A stretch of DNA of 64,000 nucleotides. It comes from DATIKM01 sp035477595 (GTDB lineage Bacteria > Armatimonadota > Chthonomonadetes > Chthonomonadales > CAJBBX01). This document shows positions 9,845-20,381 of the stretch, one piece after another. Positions within the stretch are counted from its first letter, which is position 1, and the number at the start of each line of letters is the position of its first letter. The notes under the pieces were generated by a model. The model was not told the DNA's origin and made no database searches. It worked only from the letters and a program-made list of their open reading frames with translations. The position numbers and the translations under genes were made by a program. The stretch is from contig DATIKM010000144.1 of NCBI GenBank assembly GCA_035477595.1, forward strand, positions 1 through 64,000, given 5' to 3'.

Positions 9845-11131
9845 CTACGGGAGCGTCACCCTGATGCGGTTGGCGCCCGATCGCGTGATGCGCATGGGAC
9901 GCCGCACGGTGACGCCGGCGTGCTCGATAGTCGCCTCGTAGGCGCCGAGGAAACCGCGGACCGTCGCGATGCCGTCCACGTCGGTCACAGCTTCCGCGCG
10001 CGTCCACCACCGCTCGCGGATCAGCCGGAGCAGGCGGTCATAGGCAGGCTTCCGCGAGTAGTCGGCCCGGATGAGGCCCGCGGGCGCCCCCTGCCAGGCT
10101 CCGTCCTGCAGGTCCCACCACGTGATGGCCTCGACGGCGGGGTGCGAGAAGAGAGTCGTGTACAGCTTCTCGACGTAGTCCGCCTGGCGCTCCTCCCCGG
10201 CGGGCGTCGTCGGCCACGGCGGATCGAGGGTCCAGCCGTGCCGGCCCGAGATCACCGTCAGTTCCGTGAAATGGAGCGGCACCCCGAAGCGCGCGTACGT
10301 CTCGCAGACCTCCCACGCATGGGCGAGGGTCCATTCCCCGCTATGCATGTGGCTCTGGATGCCGAGGACATCCACGAGACCGCGGCGGCTGGTAAGGTCC
10401 GCGGCGAGCTTCTCGAAGGTCGGGCTTACGTTGTAGTCGTTGTACAGTAGCGTCGCGCCACGGTTGGCGCTCCGTGCCCACTCCAGCGCTTCGGAGACGA
10501 GCTTCGCGCCGCCGTCCCGCTTCGCCCATCGGCCCACGCCGTTGTCAAAGCGATCCGAGACGGTGACCTCGTTCACCACGTCCCATCGGTCGATGAGGCC
10601 CTCAAACCTGCCTACGATGTCGGTGACACGGTGCCGCAGCAGGTCCCGGGCATGGTCGGGGTCGGTGGGCGCCCAGCGAGGTACCACCTCGTGCCACACA
10701 AGCGGGTGGCCCTTCGCCGGAATGCCGCGCTCCTGAAGCCAGCGCGCCTGGCGCTCGAGCCGCTCGGCCTCGGTCCTGCCCGGCTCCGGCTCGTAGGTGC
10801 CCCAGTAGAAGCCGAGCGTTGCGCAGTTGAGCAGATCCGTCAACCGCTTCTGATAGAGCGCCTCGCGCTCCGGCCCGTGGTGCCGGAGCAGGGGAAAGAC
10901 GTTCGCACCGAACAAGAATGCGTGCTGCTCCTGCTCAAGGCGCACGCGCGCACCGGGCGCGGGCTGGCCTTGCCGATTCACGACTACGACACGCGCCACC
11001 GCTGTCCGGTGTTTGCTGATTCGCGCATCCGCCCCGTCGAGGATTCGCTGCTCGGCGGGGGATGCAGGAGCGGATGTCGCGACTACGAGGGAGACGAGCG
11101 CAACGATGGCGGCTACCGCGAGTTCGCACAT
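9845..11131 (-). CDS. Endo-1,4-beta-xylanase, GH10, secreted
   Basis: A 428-residue retaining xylanase that hydrolyses internal beta-1,4 bonds in xylan. The N-terminus is a signal peptide (MCELAVAAIVALVSLVVA). A short beta-rich segment (ARVRLEQEQHAFLFG) leads into the GH10 barrel. The acid/base Glu is in WDVVNE (E188) and the nucleophile in HFTELT (E290). A small beta-sandwich-like tail ends the protein. The open frame runs up to 11527, but ATG 11131 has GGAGG at proper spacing and begins the signal peptide, so I use it. Divergent from the xylulokinase gene, which supports a xylan/xylose catabolic locus. Family assignment is firm; exact substrate is inferred. Confidence 0.93.
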   Translation of the reverse strand: MCELAVAAIVALVSLVVATSAPASPAEQRILDGADARISKHRTAVARVVVVNRQGQPAPGARVRLEQEQHAFLFGANVFPLLRHHGPEREALYQKRLTDLLNCATLGFYWGTYEPEPGRTEAERLERQARWLQERGIPAKGHPLVWHEVVPRWAPTDPDHARDLLRHRVTDIVGRFEGLIDRWDVVNEVTVSDRFDNGVGRWAKRDGGAKLVSEALEWARSANRGATLLYNDYNVSPTFEKLAADLTSRRGLVDVLGIQSHMHSGEWTLAHAWEVCETYARFGVPLHFTELTVISGRHGWTLDPPWPTTPAGEERQADYVEKLYTTLFSHPAVEAITWWDLQDGAWQGAPAGLIRADYSRKPAYDRLLRLIRERWWTRAEAVTDVDGIATVRGFLGAYEATIEHAGVTVRRPMRITRSGANRIRVTLP

Positions 11132-11187
11132 GGCTGCCTCCATGAGACGCCAGCGGCTTGGCCGAGCGCGCACCGGCGCATTCAGCC

Positions 11188-11193
11188 AGTATA
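11188..11193 (-). promoter_or_regulatory. Possible -10 element for the GH10-tricorn unit
   Basis: TATACT on the minus strand, about 57 nt before the GH10 start, matches the sigma-70 -10 consensus at five of six positions. The -35 position is weak, so the call is tentative. It lies in the divergent region shared with xylulokinase. Confidence 0.3.
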
Positions 11194-11322
11194 CCTGCGG
11201 CCTCGCGCGGTGCACAGGCGCGCAGGAAGGCTCGCCACTGGCGGCGAAGATGCGCGCCGAACACCCGCCGGCCGGGGCGGCAACCCGGGCGCCCAAGGTC
11301 GCGCGGAGCGGAGGATGCCACG

Positions 11323-12852
<1,530 letters not shown>

Positions 12853-12931
12853 CGCTGCGCGGCCCGGCGCCCGCGTCGCTCGATGTCGGGTTGCAGCACA
12901 GGCGGCACCGAAAGAAGGGGGGCGCCGCGAC

Positions 12932-14005
12932 ATGGCCGTCGCGCTGACGTCGCGCGAGCGCTTCGCGCGGATGTTCGAGCATCGGGATGCGGACCGCATC
13001 CCTATCATCGACGGTCCGTGGGAGGCTACCGTCGAGCGCTGGCACTCCGAGGGGATGCCGAGGGATGTCAGCTACGTCGACTACTTCGGGCTCGACCGCG
13101 TCGCCACTGTCGGGGTCGACACGAGCCCGCGGTACCCGTCCGGGAAGCTGGAAGAGACCGACGAGTACGTGGTGAGCAGGTCGCCATGGGGCGTCACGAT
13201 GCGCGGCTGGAAGCATGCCGGCGGCGTGCCGGAGTTCCTTGACTTCACCATCGTCGACCCGGTCACGTGGCGCGCGGCGAAGGAGCGCATGGCGCCCTCG
13301 CGCGACAGAGTGAACTGGGCCCACCTGAAGGCTAGCTACCCGGCCTGGCGCCGCGACGGCTGCTGGATGCAGGCGCACCTGTGGTTCGGCTTCGACATCA
13401 CCCACTCGTGGATGATCGGTACGGAGCGGGTGCTCATAGCCCTCGTCGAGCAGCCGGAGTGGATCGCCGACGTGTTTGGCCACTGCCTGGATGTGAACCT
13501 GGCGCTTCTGGACATGGTGTGGGATCAGGGCTACACGTTCGACAGCGTGTTCTGGTGCGACGACATGGGGTTCAAGCACAACCAGTTCTTCTCCCTGCGC
13601 ACCTACCGCGAGGTACTCAAGCCGGTCCACCGGCGCGCCGTGGAGTGGGCGCACGCCAAGGGCATCAAGGCGCACCTGCACTCGTGCGGTGACGTGTCGA
13701 AGTTCGTACCGGACCTCGTGGAGATCGGCATAGACGCGCTGAACCCGCTGGAGGTGAAGGCAGGCATGGATCCGGTCGCCCTCAAGGGTGCCTACGGCGA
13801 TCGGCTGGCGCTCCACGGTGGCATCAACGCGGTCCTTTGGGACGACATCGAGGCGATGGAGGCGGAGATGAGGCGCGTGGTACCGGTCCTCAAGGAGAGC
13901 GGCGGCTACATCTTCTCCTCCGACCACTCCGTGCCCTCGACGGTGAGCCTGGAGGGCTTTCGGCGCACCGTGGAACTGGCCAAGGAGCTGGGCAGCTACC
14001 GGTGA
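12932..14005 (+). CDS. URO-D-fold protein, corrinoid methyltransferase-like (copy 1)
   Basis: A 357-residue protein of the uroporphyrinogen decarboxylase superfamily. The HxCG motif (HLHSCGD, about 248-254) is the zinc-site signature of the MtaA/MtbA-type methylcobamide methyltransferases rather than of true HemE. Conserved blocks include ALNPLEVKAGMD and FSSDHSVPS. ATG 12932 follows a GAAAGAAGGGGGG purine run. It sits 79 bp after xylulokinase, so the two are probably in one transcript, and a close paralogue lies about 490 bp further on. The reaction is unknown. A role in heme synthesis is unlikely given the context and the duplicate; moving a methyl group is a reasonable guess from the fold. 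Confidence 0.85.
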   Translation: MAVALTSRERFARMFEHRDADRIPIIDGPWEATVERWHSEGMPRDVSYVDYFGLDRVATVGVDTSPRYPSGKLEETDEYVVSRSPWGVTMRGWKHAGGVPEFLDFTIVDPVTWRAAKERMAPSRDRVNWAHLKASYPAWRRDGCWMQAHLWFGFDITHSWMIGTERVLIALVEQPEWIADVFGHCLDVNLALLDMVWDQGYTFDSVFWCDDMGFKHNQFFSLRTYREVLKPVHRRAVEWAHAKGIKAHLHSCGDVSKFVPDLVEIGIDALNPLEVKAGMDPVALKGAYGDRLALHGGINAVLWDDIEAMEAEMRRVVPVLKESGGYIFSSDHSVPSTVSLEGFRRTVELAKELGSYR

Positions 14006-14058
14006 CGCTGAACCCGCGGCCCGCGACTGGCGCGCCGCTGGGAAGGCGGCCGTGCCAG

Positions 14059-14441
14059 ATGGCGGCGCCCTGCTGTCAGCGCGAGCTCCACGCCTGGCTG
14101 CGTTTGGATGCGTGGCAGGCAGTGTTGCGTCACGGCCTCCGCAAGCAGCGCCTGGCCGACATCGTGATCGCTAACGTCCGTGCCGCCGTGCTGCGTCTGA
14201 CGGGATACCGACCGACGTGGTGGAGTTCGTGGACCCAGAGCACACAACCCGCAACCTGCTCCTCCTCGCCTTGCGGTCCGCTCAGCCCGGCGGCGCGACT
14301 GCAGCGCGCGCGTATCGCGCGGTGGGCGACCCCCGGGGCGTGGAGCCGCGCCTCACGCGCCTTCCCGCTCCGCAGGTTGAGGAGGCGCTCGCGCGCAGCC
14401 GTCCCGACGATGCGGACCACGGAGGCCCCGAACCGCAATGA
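14059..14441 (+). pseudogene. Broken C-terminal piece of a Methyltransf_32-type SAM methyltransferase
   Basis: Two reading frames together give the end of a methyltransferase of the Methyltransf_32 kind. Frame one (14059 to about 14208) carries PCCQRELHAWL and LRHGLRKQRLAD. Frame two (from about 14208) carries VEFVDPEHTTRNLLLLAL and ends with RGVEPRLTRL. The join is a frameshift inside GYRPTD-VVEF near 14205-14215. The SAM-binding N-terminal half is missing. It fills the gap between the two URO-D-fold genes, so it may mark where a third gene was lost. Recognised from motif order only; a profile search would settle it. Confidence 0.6.
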
Positions 14442-14492
14442 CCGACACGCCCGCGCCGCGCCACCGGCCGGCGCGGGCCCGAGGAGATCGAA

Positions 14493-15560
14493 ATGGCCGC
14501 CGCCCTGACGTCGCGAGAGCGTTTCCAGCGCATGTTCGAGCACCGTGAGGCGGACCGCATCCCCATCATCGACAGCCCCTGGGCCGACACGATCGAGCGT
14601 TGGCACAGCGAAGGCATGCCCCGCGATGTGAGTTTCGTGGACTACTTCGACCTCGACCACGTGGTCCACGTCGGGGGTGACTCTGGGCCGCGCTGGCCGT
14701 CCGAGCGCCTCGAGGAGACCGACGAGTACGTCGTGGACCGGACCTCGTGGGGCGTCACGCTGAAGAACCTCAAGCGCACCTCCGTGCCGCAGTACCTCGA
14801 CTTCCGCATCAACAGCCCCGAGGCGTGGCAGGAGGCGAAGGAGCGCATGCAGCCGGCGCGCGACCGCGTGGACTGGGACCACCTGCGCAGGCACTACGCC
14901 GGCTGGCGCGAGGGTGGAGCGTGGGTCTGCGGCGGACTGTGGTTCGGTTTCGACGCCGCGCACGCGTTCACGGACATGGAGCAGCTCCTAGAGGCGATGA
15001 TCGAGCGCCCGGAGTGGGTGGCGGACATGTTCAACACGTGCCTCGACGCCAGCCTCGCCATCCTCGAGATGATCTGGGATGAGGGCTACACCTTCGACTC
15101 GGTCTTCTGGTGCGACGACATGGGGTATCGGGGCACCCAGTTCTTCTCGCTGAAGGCCTACCGGGCGCTTCTGAGGCCGGCGCAACAGCGCGCCATTGAC
15201 TGGGCGCACGCAAGGGGCATCGAGGCGCACCTGCACTCATGTGGCAATGTGATGGCCTTCGTGCCCGACCTCGTCGACATGGGGCTCGACGCGCTCAACC
15301 CGCTGGAAGTCAAGGCCGGCATGGACGCGCTGAAGCTGAAGCGCGAGTACGGTGGCCGGCTCGTGCTGCACGGCGGCATCAACGCAGTGCTCTGGGACAA
15401 CCTGCCCGCCATCGAGGCCGAGATGCGCCGTGTGGTTCCAGAGCTTGCGCGGGGTGGCGGGTTCATCTTCTCGTCCGACCACTCCGTGCCGTCCAGCGTG
15501 AGCCTTGAGGGCTTCCGCAGGATAGTCGAGCTGGCGAAGGAGCTGGGGGCCTACCGTTGA
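14493..15560 (+). CDS. URO-D-fold protein, corrinoid methyltransferase-like (copy 2)
   Basis: A 355-residue paralogue of the gene at 12932. The first 20 residues (TSRERF then MFEHREADRIPIID) and the last 50 are nearly superimposable on it, and the whole looks roughly two-thirds identical by eye. The HxCG motif is kept (HLHSCGN), as are LNPLEVKAGMD and FSSDHSVPS. Differences cluster in the middle (PQYLDFRINSPEAW against PEFLDFTIVDPVTW), where substrate would be bound. ATG 14493 has only a weak purine-rich stretch (CGAGGAGATCGAA) upstream. Probably arose by duplication with divergence of substrate. It is the last gene before a convergent neighbour. Confidence 0.85.
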   Translation: MAAALTSRERFQRMFEHREADRIPIIDSPWADTIERWHSEGMPRDVSFVDYFDLDHVVHVGGDSGPRWPSERLEETDEYVVDRTSWGVTLKNLKRTSVPQYLDFRINSPEAWQEAKERMQPARDRVDWDHLRRHYAGWREGGAWVCGGLWFGFDAAHAFTDMEQLLEAMIERPEWVADMFNTCLDASLAILEMIWDEGYTFDSVFWCDDMGYRGTQFFSLKAYRALLRPAQQRAIDWAHARGIEAHLHSCGNVMAFVPDLVDMGLDALNPLEVKAGMDALKLKREYGGRLVLHGGINAVLWDNLPAIEAEMRRVVPELARGGGFIFSSDHSVPSSVSLEGFRRIVELAKELGAYR

Positions 15561-15766
15561 GGCGAGCCGCCCGCGCGCAAGGCGCTCGCGCGTAACGACC
15601 GGGCGCGAGCTCGGTCGCCGAGCTGTGACCTCAACGCCGGTTGCGGCGCGCACTGCGGCGTGATCACCGCGCGGTGGTGCGCCGCCCCGCAGGCCGGGCA
15701 GCCCGACTCGGAGAAGGCCGCGGCAATGTCGGAGGAGTTCGTACGGCACAGCGAGGGGCGATGGCG

Positions 15767-15805
15767 TTCGCACGGCTGACGCCGACGCGGCGCCAGCCGT
15801 GCGAA
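15767..15805. terminator. Hairpin between convergent genes
   Basis: A perfect 12-bp stem (TTCGCACGGCTG / CAGCCGTGCGAA) with a 15-nt loop lies between the end of the second URO-D-fold gene and the end of the convergent PQQ-propeller gene. It probably ends transcription from both sides, though no T-run follows. The rest of 15561-15815 has no gene that I recognise. Confidence 0.45.
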
Positions 15806-15815
15806 GCGGAGCGCA

Positions 15816-17048
15816 CTACCGCAAGGACAGGCAGGCGAGCGTCGTGCGGTTGCGCACAATGATGCGCCCCTGCGCGACGATGGGCGCAGTCCAGCTCTGG
15901 CCGCCAAGGGGCCGGATGCGGCCGAGTTCCTCGTACCGCTCCGGCGTCGCCCGCACGAGGACGAGGTCGCCGGTGGAGCCGGCCAGCGCTATGATCAGGT
16001 CGTCCACCAACACCATCCCGCCCTTCTCGAAGCCGGGCGCGCTCCAGAGGGCGCGTCCCGTCCTCGGGTCCAGGCAGGTGAGGACGCCAGGATCGCCGGT
16101 ACCGTAGATATGGCCCCTGTGGTAGACAGGCGAGTTGAAGTGCGCCTGCAACGCCGGACTGCGCCAGCGCTCAACCGCCTCGCCACCCCTGATGTCGGCA
16201 AGGGCTGCGCCCTGGCCATACCCGCTGGCGATGAACACCGAGTCGCCGATCACCAGCGGGGTGGCGGCGTTCACGCCGTGTCGCGTGGGCCAGGGGAAGT
16301 GCCACAGGCGCCGTCCGTTGTCCGGATCGACGCCGAGCGCGCCGTTCGCATCCGTGGTGACGTACTGGCGCTTGCCGCCGATGGTGGCGACGAAGGGAGA
16401 CGCGTAGCCGGGCCGACCGTCTCCGCCGCCCTGCCAGATGGTCTCGCCGGTCATCTTGTTGAGCGCGACCACCGCGGCGCCGGGCCCGCCCGGCTGCACG
16501 ATGAGCCGGTCCCCGTCCACGAGCGGCGATACCGCGATCTCCCAGCGGGGTAGTTGTCCGTTGAAGTCTCTCACCACGTCCCGCATCCAGATCAGCCTGC
16601 CTGTGGCGGCCTCGAGACAGTGGACCTTCCCGAAGCGGCTCATCGTGTAGACCCGCGGGCCGTCGACGGTCGGTGTGGCGCGAGCGAAGCCGTAGTTGGG
16701 CCGGTCCCCGTCCTCGTAGGCGAAGCGCCAGACCTCCGTGCCATCGGTGAGCCGGAGCGCCCTGACGATGCTCTGGGAGCCCTCGTGGTCGATGATGAAC
16801 ACGAGGCCGTTAGCCACGGAAGGCCCCGCATAGCCGCCGTCCGTCAGGGGCACCTGCCAGAGGACCTGAGGCGGCCTTGCGGCCCAGTCGCGGTTGATGC
16901 CCGTCTCGGGCGAGATGCCGTCGTTGTTGGGGCCGCGGAAGCGCGGCCAGTCGGCGCCGCCCTGGGTAGCTTGGGCCAGCGCCATCGCGCCGGCGCAGAG
17001 GCCTGCGAGGGCGAGGGCCAGGGTGCGGCCGCGAGTCCAGGTTGTCAA
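15816..17048 (-). CDS. Secreted PQQ-like beta-propeller (BamB-type) protein
   Basis: A 410-residue exported repeat protein. A signal peptide (ALALAGLCAGAMALAQA) is followed by WPRFRGPNNDGISPETG, typical of outer-membrane-assembly-like PQQ propellers in Planctomycetes and Armatimonadetes. Propeller blades are visible as repeated [LV]xxxTGxxxW units (ALRLTDGTEVW, AATGRLIW, MTGETIW, DNGRRLWHF, PRTGRALWSA). No PQQ-dehydrogenase active site is seen, so it is more likely a scaffold or binding protein than an enzyme. Start is TTG 17048 with AGGAGA upstream. Transcribed toward the URO-D genes and separated by about 330 bp from the next minus-strand gene. Confidence 0.85.
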   Translation of the reverse strand: MTTWTRGRTLALALAGLCAGAMALAQATQGGADWPRFRGPNNDGISPETGINRDWAARPPQVLWQVPLTDGGYAGPSVANGLVFIIDHEGSQSIVRALRLTDGTEVWRFAYEDGDRPNYGFARATPTVDGPRVYTMSRFGKVHCLEAATGRLIWMRDVVRDFNGQLPRWEIAVSPLVDGDRLIVQPGGPGAAVVALNKMTGETIWQGGGDGRPGYASPFVATIGGKRQYVTTDANGALGVDPDNGRRLWHFPWPTRHGVNAATPLVIGDSVFIASGYGQGAALADIRGGEAVERWRSPALQAHFNSPVYHRGHIYGTGDPGVLTCLDPRTGRALWSAPGFEKGGMVLVDDLIIALAGSTGDLVLVRATPERYEELGRIRPLGGQSWTAPIVAQGRIIVRNRTTLACLSLR

Positions 17049-17375
17049 GCTAGGTCTCCTTGGTTGTCGGGGCTCCGGGGTGCTGTCAGCACAAGACCTT
17101 CTCGGTCAGTAGGCGTGAGGCGCTACCAGTAGTGACGCCCGCGCAGACGGTTGGGTAACGCGGCCGCCCCACAGGTGGGGACGTCGAACGATGCCCCGAA
17201 CCGGTTGCCCTTGGGCGCATCTGCAGGCGACTTGCCCTCGTCGGTCACGCGCGCCAGAGGGCACCCGCTCGCTCGAGGGCGCGACCGCGCAGCATCTGCC
17301 GTACCACGGTAGACGTGCGGGCGCGTATCTGCGTTCGCTTTCACGACGGTCCGCGAGCCGTCGCGTTCATTGATG
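17049..17375. other. Intergenic gap, no convincing gene
   Basis: This stretch holds only a minus-strand frame (17123-17398, ending RLRGRHYW) that overlaps the stop of the upstream gene. It has no recognised family and no good start. I see no strong promoter or repeat here. Confidence 0.4.
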
Positions 17376-20300
17376 TCAGCCGCTCCCTCCTGGCCCACCG
17401 CGGCGTGGCACGATGCGGAAGAGCCGGGTCTGCCCCAGGGCGAACGGGCAGCGCATCTCCGCGCCTGCGCCCGACCAGCCGTCGAACAGGTCGGCCACGC
17501 GCACCGACGCCGGCCAGCGGAGTGGCGCCTCTCCCGCCACGTTGGCGGTGATCGCTACCAGCTCGCGCGAGGCGTGCACGAAGAAGCCGGGCGGGGCGTA
17601 CGCGTGGCAGCCAGCCTCCTGCATCACGCGGCGAACCGCATCGACGAGCAGCGGGGGCGCCCCGAACCAGAGCAACCGACCACCCCTGGGAAGTGGGCGC
17701 TCGGCGCCGGCTCCAGCGCCGTCGGCGTAGTGGTGCGTGGCGCCCGCGCCCGCCTCCGCCCGGGGGGCGACGGTGCCGACGTCGCTGTACTGCACTGGTC
17801 CGCCGAGCATTCCGCTCGGAAGCGGCTCATCGCGGACGCGCACGGGCAGCCCGAGCACCTCCGCGGGACGGCGTGGCCTCCGCTCGCCGGTCTCCTCGTT
17901 CACGTAGCCCGGCGCGCCGACCACCAGAAAGTGCCGCCCTCCCTGGCGGAGCGCCTCGGCGAGCGCGGCGATGGCCTCGTCCTCCGCTGCCCAGGGATTC
18001 GCCACCACCACGAAGCGGATGCGCGCCGGCAGCCTGGCGAGATCCGACATCTGCCAGACCCCGACCGGCACGCCCGTCCTGCCGCAGGTGTGGAGGAGGC
18101 GCTTCACGGTCTGGGCCGCCAAGGCCGACTCCGGTGGCGCCCACGCGAACCCCGCGTCGTCGACAAGGAAGGCCACCTCCTCGACAGGCTCGCGATCCAT
18201 CCGCTGTGCGGCGGTGTTGATGGCGGCCTGCCGGGCGAACTCAGCCTGCAGTGCGTTGTCCCGGTGCCAGCTCGCCATCAGGGAGAACCGCTGCGAGAGC
18301 GCGCCGCGCACGCAGTCGTTCGCGCACTCGCGCCGATGCATCCGGATGGCGCCGGAGCGCGGGTCAGCCGGGTCGTAGAGCACGTGCCAGTGGAGAGGGT
18401 GGAGCCACGAGAACAGGTCGTTCTCGTTGCAGTAGAGCTTTCCCGCCCGCAGCGTGCTCTCTGTGGGCCCGATGTAGGGGTTGTAGCCGTGGGAGAGGTC
18501 GCGGAAGTCGTGCAGCGGCACGCCGGACAGCATGTCGATGTCGGGACACGCGAGAGCACGGCGGATGGCAGTGTGGCCAGCGATAGACTGCCGAGGCTCA
18601 CCGGCGAGCTGGACGGAGTACCCATAGAACGCGGCCACAAGCAGGCGCCCGTCCGACTCCTCCTTCACCACGCGCGCGAACCGCTCGATCGTCTCCACGA
18701 CCAGGTTCGACTGGAAGCGATGGTAGCGCCCGGCCCTTCGGCCGGGTTCCGTATCGGGATAGAGGTCGCGGCCAGCGCGCCGGCGGTCCGACGGCGGCGG
18801 CACGCCTGCCGGGAGCGCAGGGCGGACCGCCTTCTGCATCGGCGCGCTGTAGTCCGAGAGCTGTCCATCGTTTGCGCCCCAGGCGAACCACTCCTCAGTG
18901 ACCCCACACGAGAGCCAGACGCCGATCAGGCGGCCTGCCCACGGCTGGCGTGCACAGTAGCGCAGGAGGTGGCGGAGACCGCGCTCCTGCGCGTCACGCC
19001 ACGCCTCGGAGGCGAGCGAGCCGACGCGTGTGGTCGCCTGTTCCTCGTACGGGAGCGAGCCGTCTCCCACGCCGATGTGGGCCACCTCGTCCGGGTGGTC
19101 CTGCAGCCACCACTGGGGCATGGCGAGCGCGACGCGCAACGTCAGGCGGGCATTCGGGTTGGCCTCGAGCGTAAAGGCGACGCGCTCGTCGATCTGGCCG
19201 TAGTCAAGCCGATCTGGCGCCGGCCATGTCGGCGGACCCACCGTATGGTAGATGTGCCGCGCCGCGTTCGTCGGCACGCAGAACACCGTCACGCCATGGC
19301 GGCCGAAGTCGGCGACCGGCCCCGGCTGGTAGTCATACGAGGAGTAGCCGATCCACGGGAAGGCGCGACCGTCGACGAACACGGTGGGCCGGCCGCGGTG
19401 CTGGCGTCGCTCCACGCGTGGGTACCGGGAGCGCCTGCTGTTCAGGACACGCGTGCGCGTAGCCTCGCCGCGCAGCCGATAGCCGCCCACGGCGACCGCC
19501 ACCTCGGCATCGCCTTCCGCTACCCACCAGGGAAGCCTCCTGCGGACGGAGGCCCCGCCCTCGAATGCGGCCCGCGTTTCTGCTGCCCCAAGCCGCGCGC
19601 GCCACAACGTGACTGCGCCGCGAGTCAGCTGAAGGTCGACGCGACGGCCGTCCCGGTCGCCGTCCAGGCGCACGAGCGCCTCCACGGCGGCGCCGGCGCG
19701 CAGGGTCCTGCCCACCCGGACCTCGGCGCTCCGCACGCCCGGGGGGTCCGGGTAGTGAACCGTCAGATCGGAGAGCTCCAAGACGTACAGCGCGCCCGGT
19801 GCCACGTCGCGCACCAGCAACAGCAAGGCGATGAACGGATAGCGGGGGAGCGCGGGAGTCGGGCGGTCCGGCCAGGCGAGCGACGTCAGGTCGAACGTGA
19901 CGACCTGCTCTGCGCCTGCAGGGACTGCCGGCGGCGTCGGCGCTAGCCAGGGCAGGCTTCGGCTCTCGCGTGTCGGCGTCCATGCGAGCTCGTGCAGCCG
20001 AAGCTCGAAACGGACGGGCCCCGCGGAGGCGTTGCGGACACGCATCGAGAGCGCGCGTGCGGGGCGCCGAATCCTCTCATCGATCCCGAGCGCGCTCAGG
20101 TCGATGGTGCGCGTGCGGAACCGCCACTCCGTGCGCGGGCGCCCGCCGTCGCGCCGCACCCGAAGGCTTGCCTCGTGGTACTGCTCGGCGCGGGAGATGA
20201 CGTCGAGGTGCAGCGACAGGCCGGAAGCGTGGTCGAACGAGCCGATCCGGTCGTCCGGGGGACGCGAGAAGGCGTCGTCCGGGTAGACCGGCTCCGGTGC

Positions 20301-20381
20301 GGCCTGCTCGCCCAGGGCGCCGATGGCGAAGGGCAGGGCGGCGGCCGCGATCGCCTCGCGGCGGGACATGGGCGCGCTCAC
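17376..20381 (-). CDS. Large Tat-exported GH42-like protein of unknown substrate
   Basis: A 1001-residue protein with a twin-arginine leader (MSRREAIAAAALPFAIG). The N-terminal third is beta-rich. The middle looks like a TIM barrel (FPWIGYSSYDYQPG, then GVWLSCGVTEEWFAWG and LYCNENDLFSWLHP). Towards the C-terminus a Rossmann-like part (VAFLVDDAGFAWAPPESA through FVVVANPW) resembles the GH42 trimerisation domain. It is probably a glycoside hydrolase, but I cannot name its family or catalytic residues. GTG 20381 overlaps the stop of the upstream carboxypeptidase gene (GTGA) and has AAGGTGG 6 nt upstream, so translation is likely coupled. The open frame extends to 20870 inside that gene and is not used. 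Confidence 0.75.
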   Translation of the reverse strand: MSAPMSRREAIAAAALPFAIGALGEQAAPEPVYPDDAFSRPPDDRIGSFDHASGLSLHLDVISRAEQYHEASLRVRRDGGRPRTEWRFRTRTIDLSALGIDERIRRPARALSMRVRNASAGPVRFELRLHELAWTPTRESRSLPWLAPTPPAVPAGAEQVVTFDLTSLAWPDRPTPALPRYPFIALLLLVRDVAPGALYVLELSDLTVHYPDPPGVRSAEVRVGRTLRAGAAVEALVRLDGDRDGRRVDLQLTRGAVTLWRARLGAAETRAAFEGGASVRRRLPWWVAEGDAEVAVAVGGYRLRGEATRTRVLNSRRSRYPRVERRQHRGRPTVFVDGRAFPWIGYSSYDYQPGPVADFGRHGVTVFCVPTNAARHIYHTVGPPTWPAPDRLDYGQIDERVAFTLEANPNARLTLRVALAMPQWWLQDHPDEVAHIGVGDGSLPYEEQATTRVGSLASEAWRDAQERGLRHLLRYCARQPWAGRLIGVWLSCGVTEEWFAWGANDGQLSDYSAPMQKAVRPALPAGVPPPSDRRRAGRDLYPDTEPGRRAGRYHRFQSNLVVETIERFARVVKEESDGRLLVAAFYGYSVQLAGEPRQSIAGHTAIRRALACPDIDMLSGVPLHDFRDLSHGYNPYIGPTESTLRAGKLYCNENDLFSWLHPLHWHVLYDPADPRSGAIRMHRRECANDCVRGALSQRFSLMASWHRDNALQAEFARQAAINTAAQRMDREPVEEVAFLVDDAGFAWAPPESALAAQTVKRLLHTCGRTGVPVGVWQMSDLARLPARIRFVVVANPWAAEDEAIAALAEALRQGGRHFLVVGAPGYVNEETGERRPRRPAEVLGLPVRVRDEPLPSGMLGGPVQYSDVGTVAPRAEAGAGATHHYADGAGAGAERPLPRGGRLLWFGAPPLLVDAVRRVMQEAGCHAYAPPGFFVHASRELVAITANVAGEAPLRWPASVRVADLFDGWSGAGAEMRCPFALGQTRLFRIVPRRGGPGGSG

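Noticed and set aside
12932..15560. Heme biosynthesis hemE pair
   Set aside because: The HxCG metal motif, the duplication and the catabolic neighbours do not fit uroporphyrinogen decarboxylase.
17370..19946. 858-codon plus-strand frame antisense to the GH42-like gene
   Set aside because: Composition is Arg/Pro/Ala-rich without motifs; the minus-strand protein has a Tat leader and coupled start.
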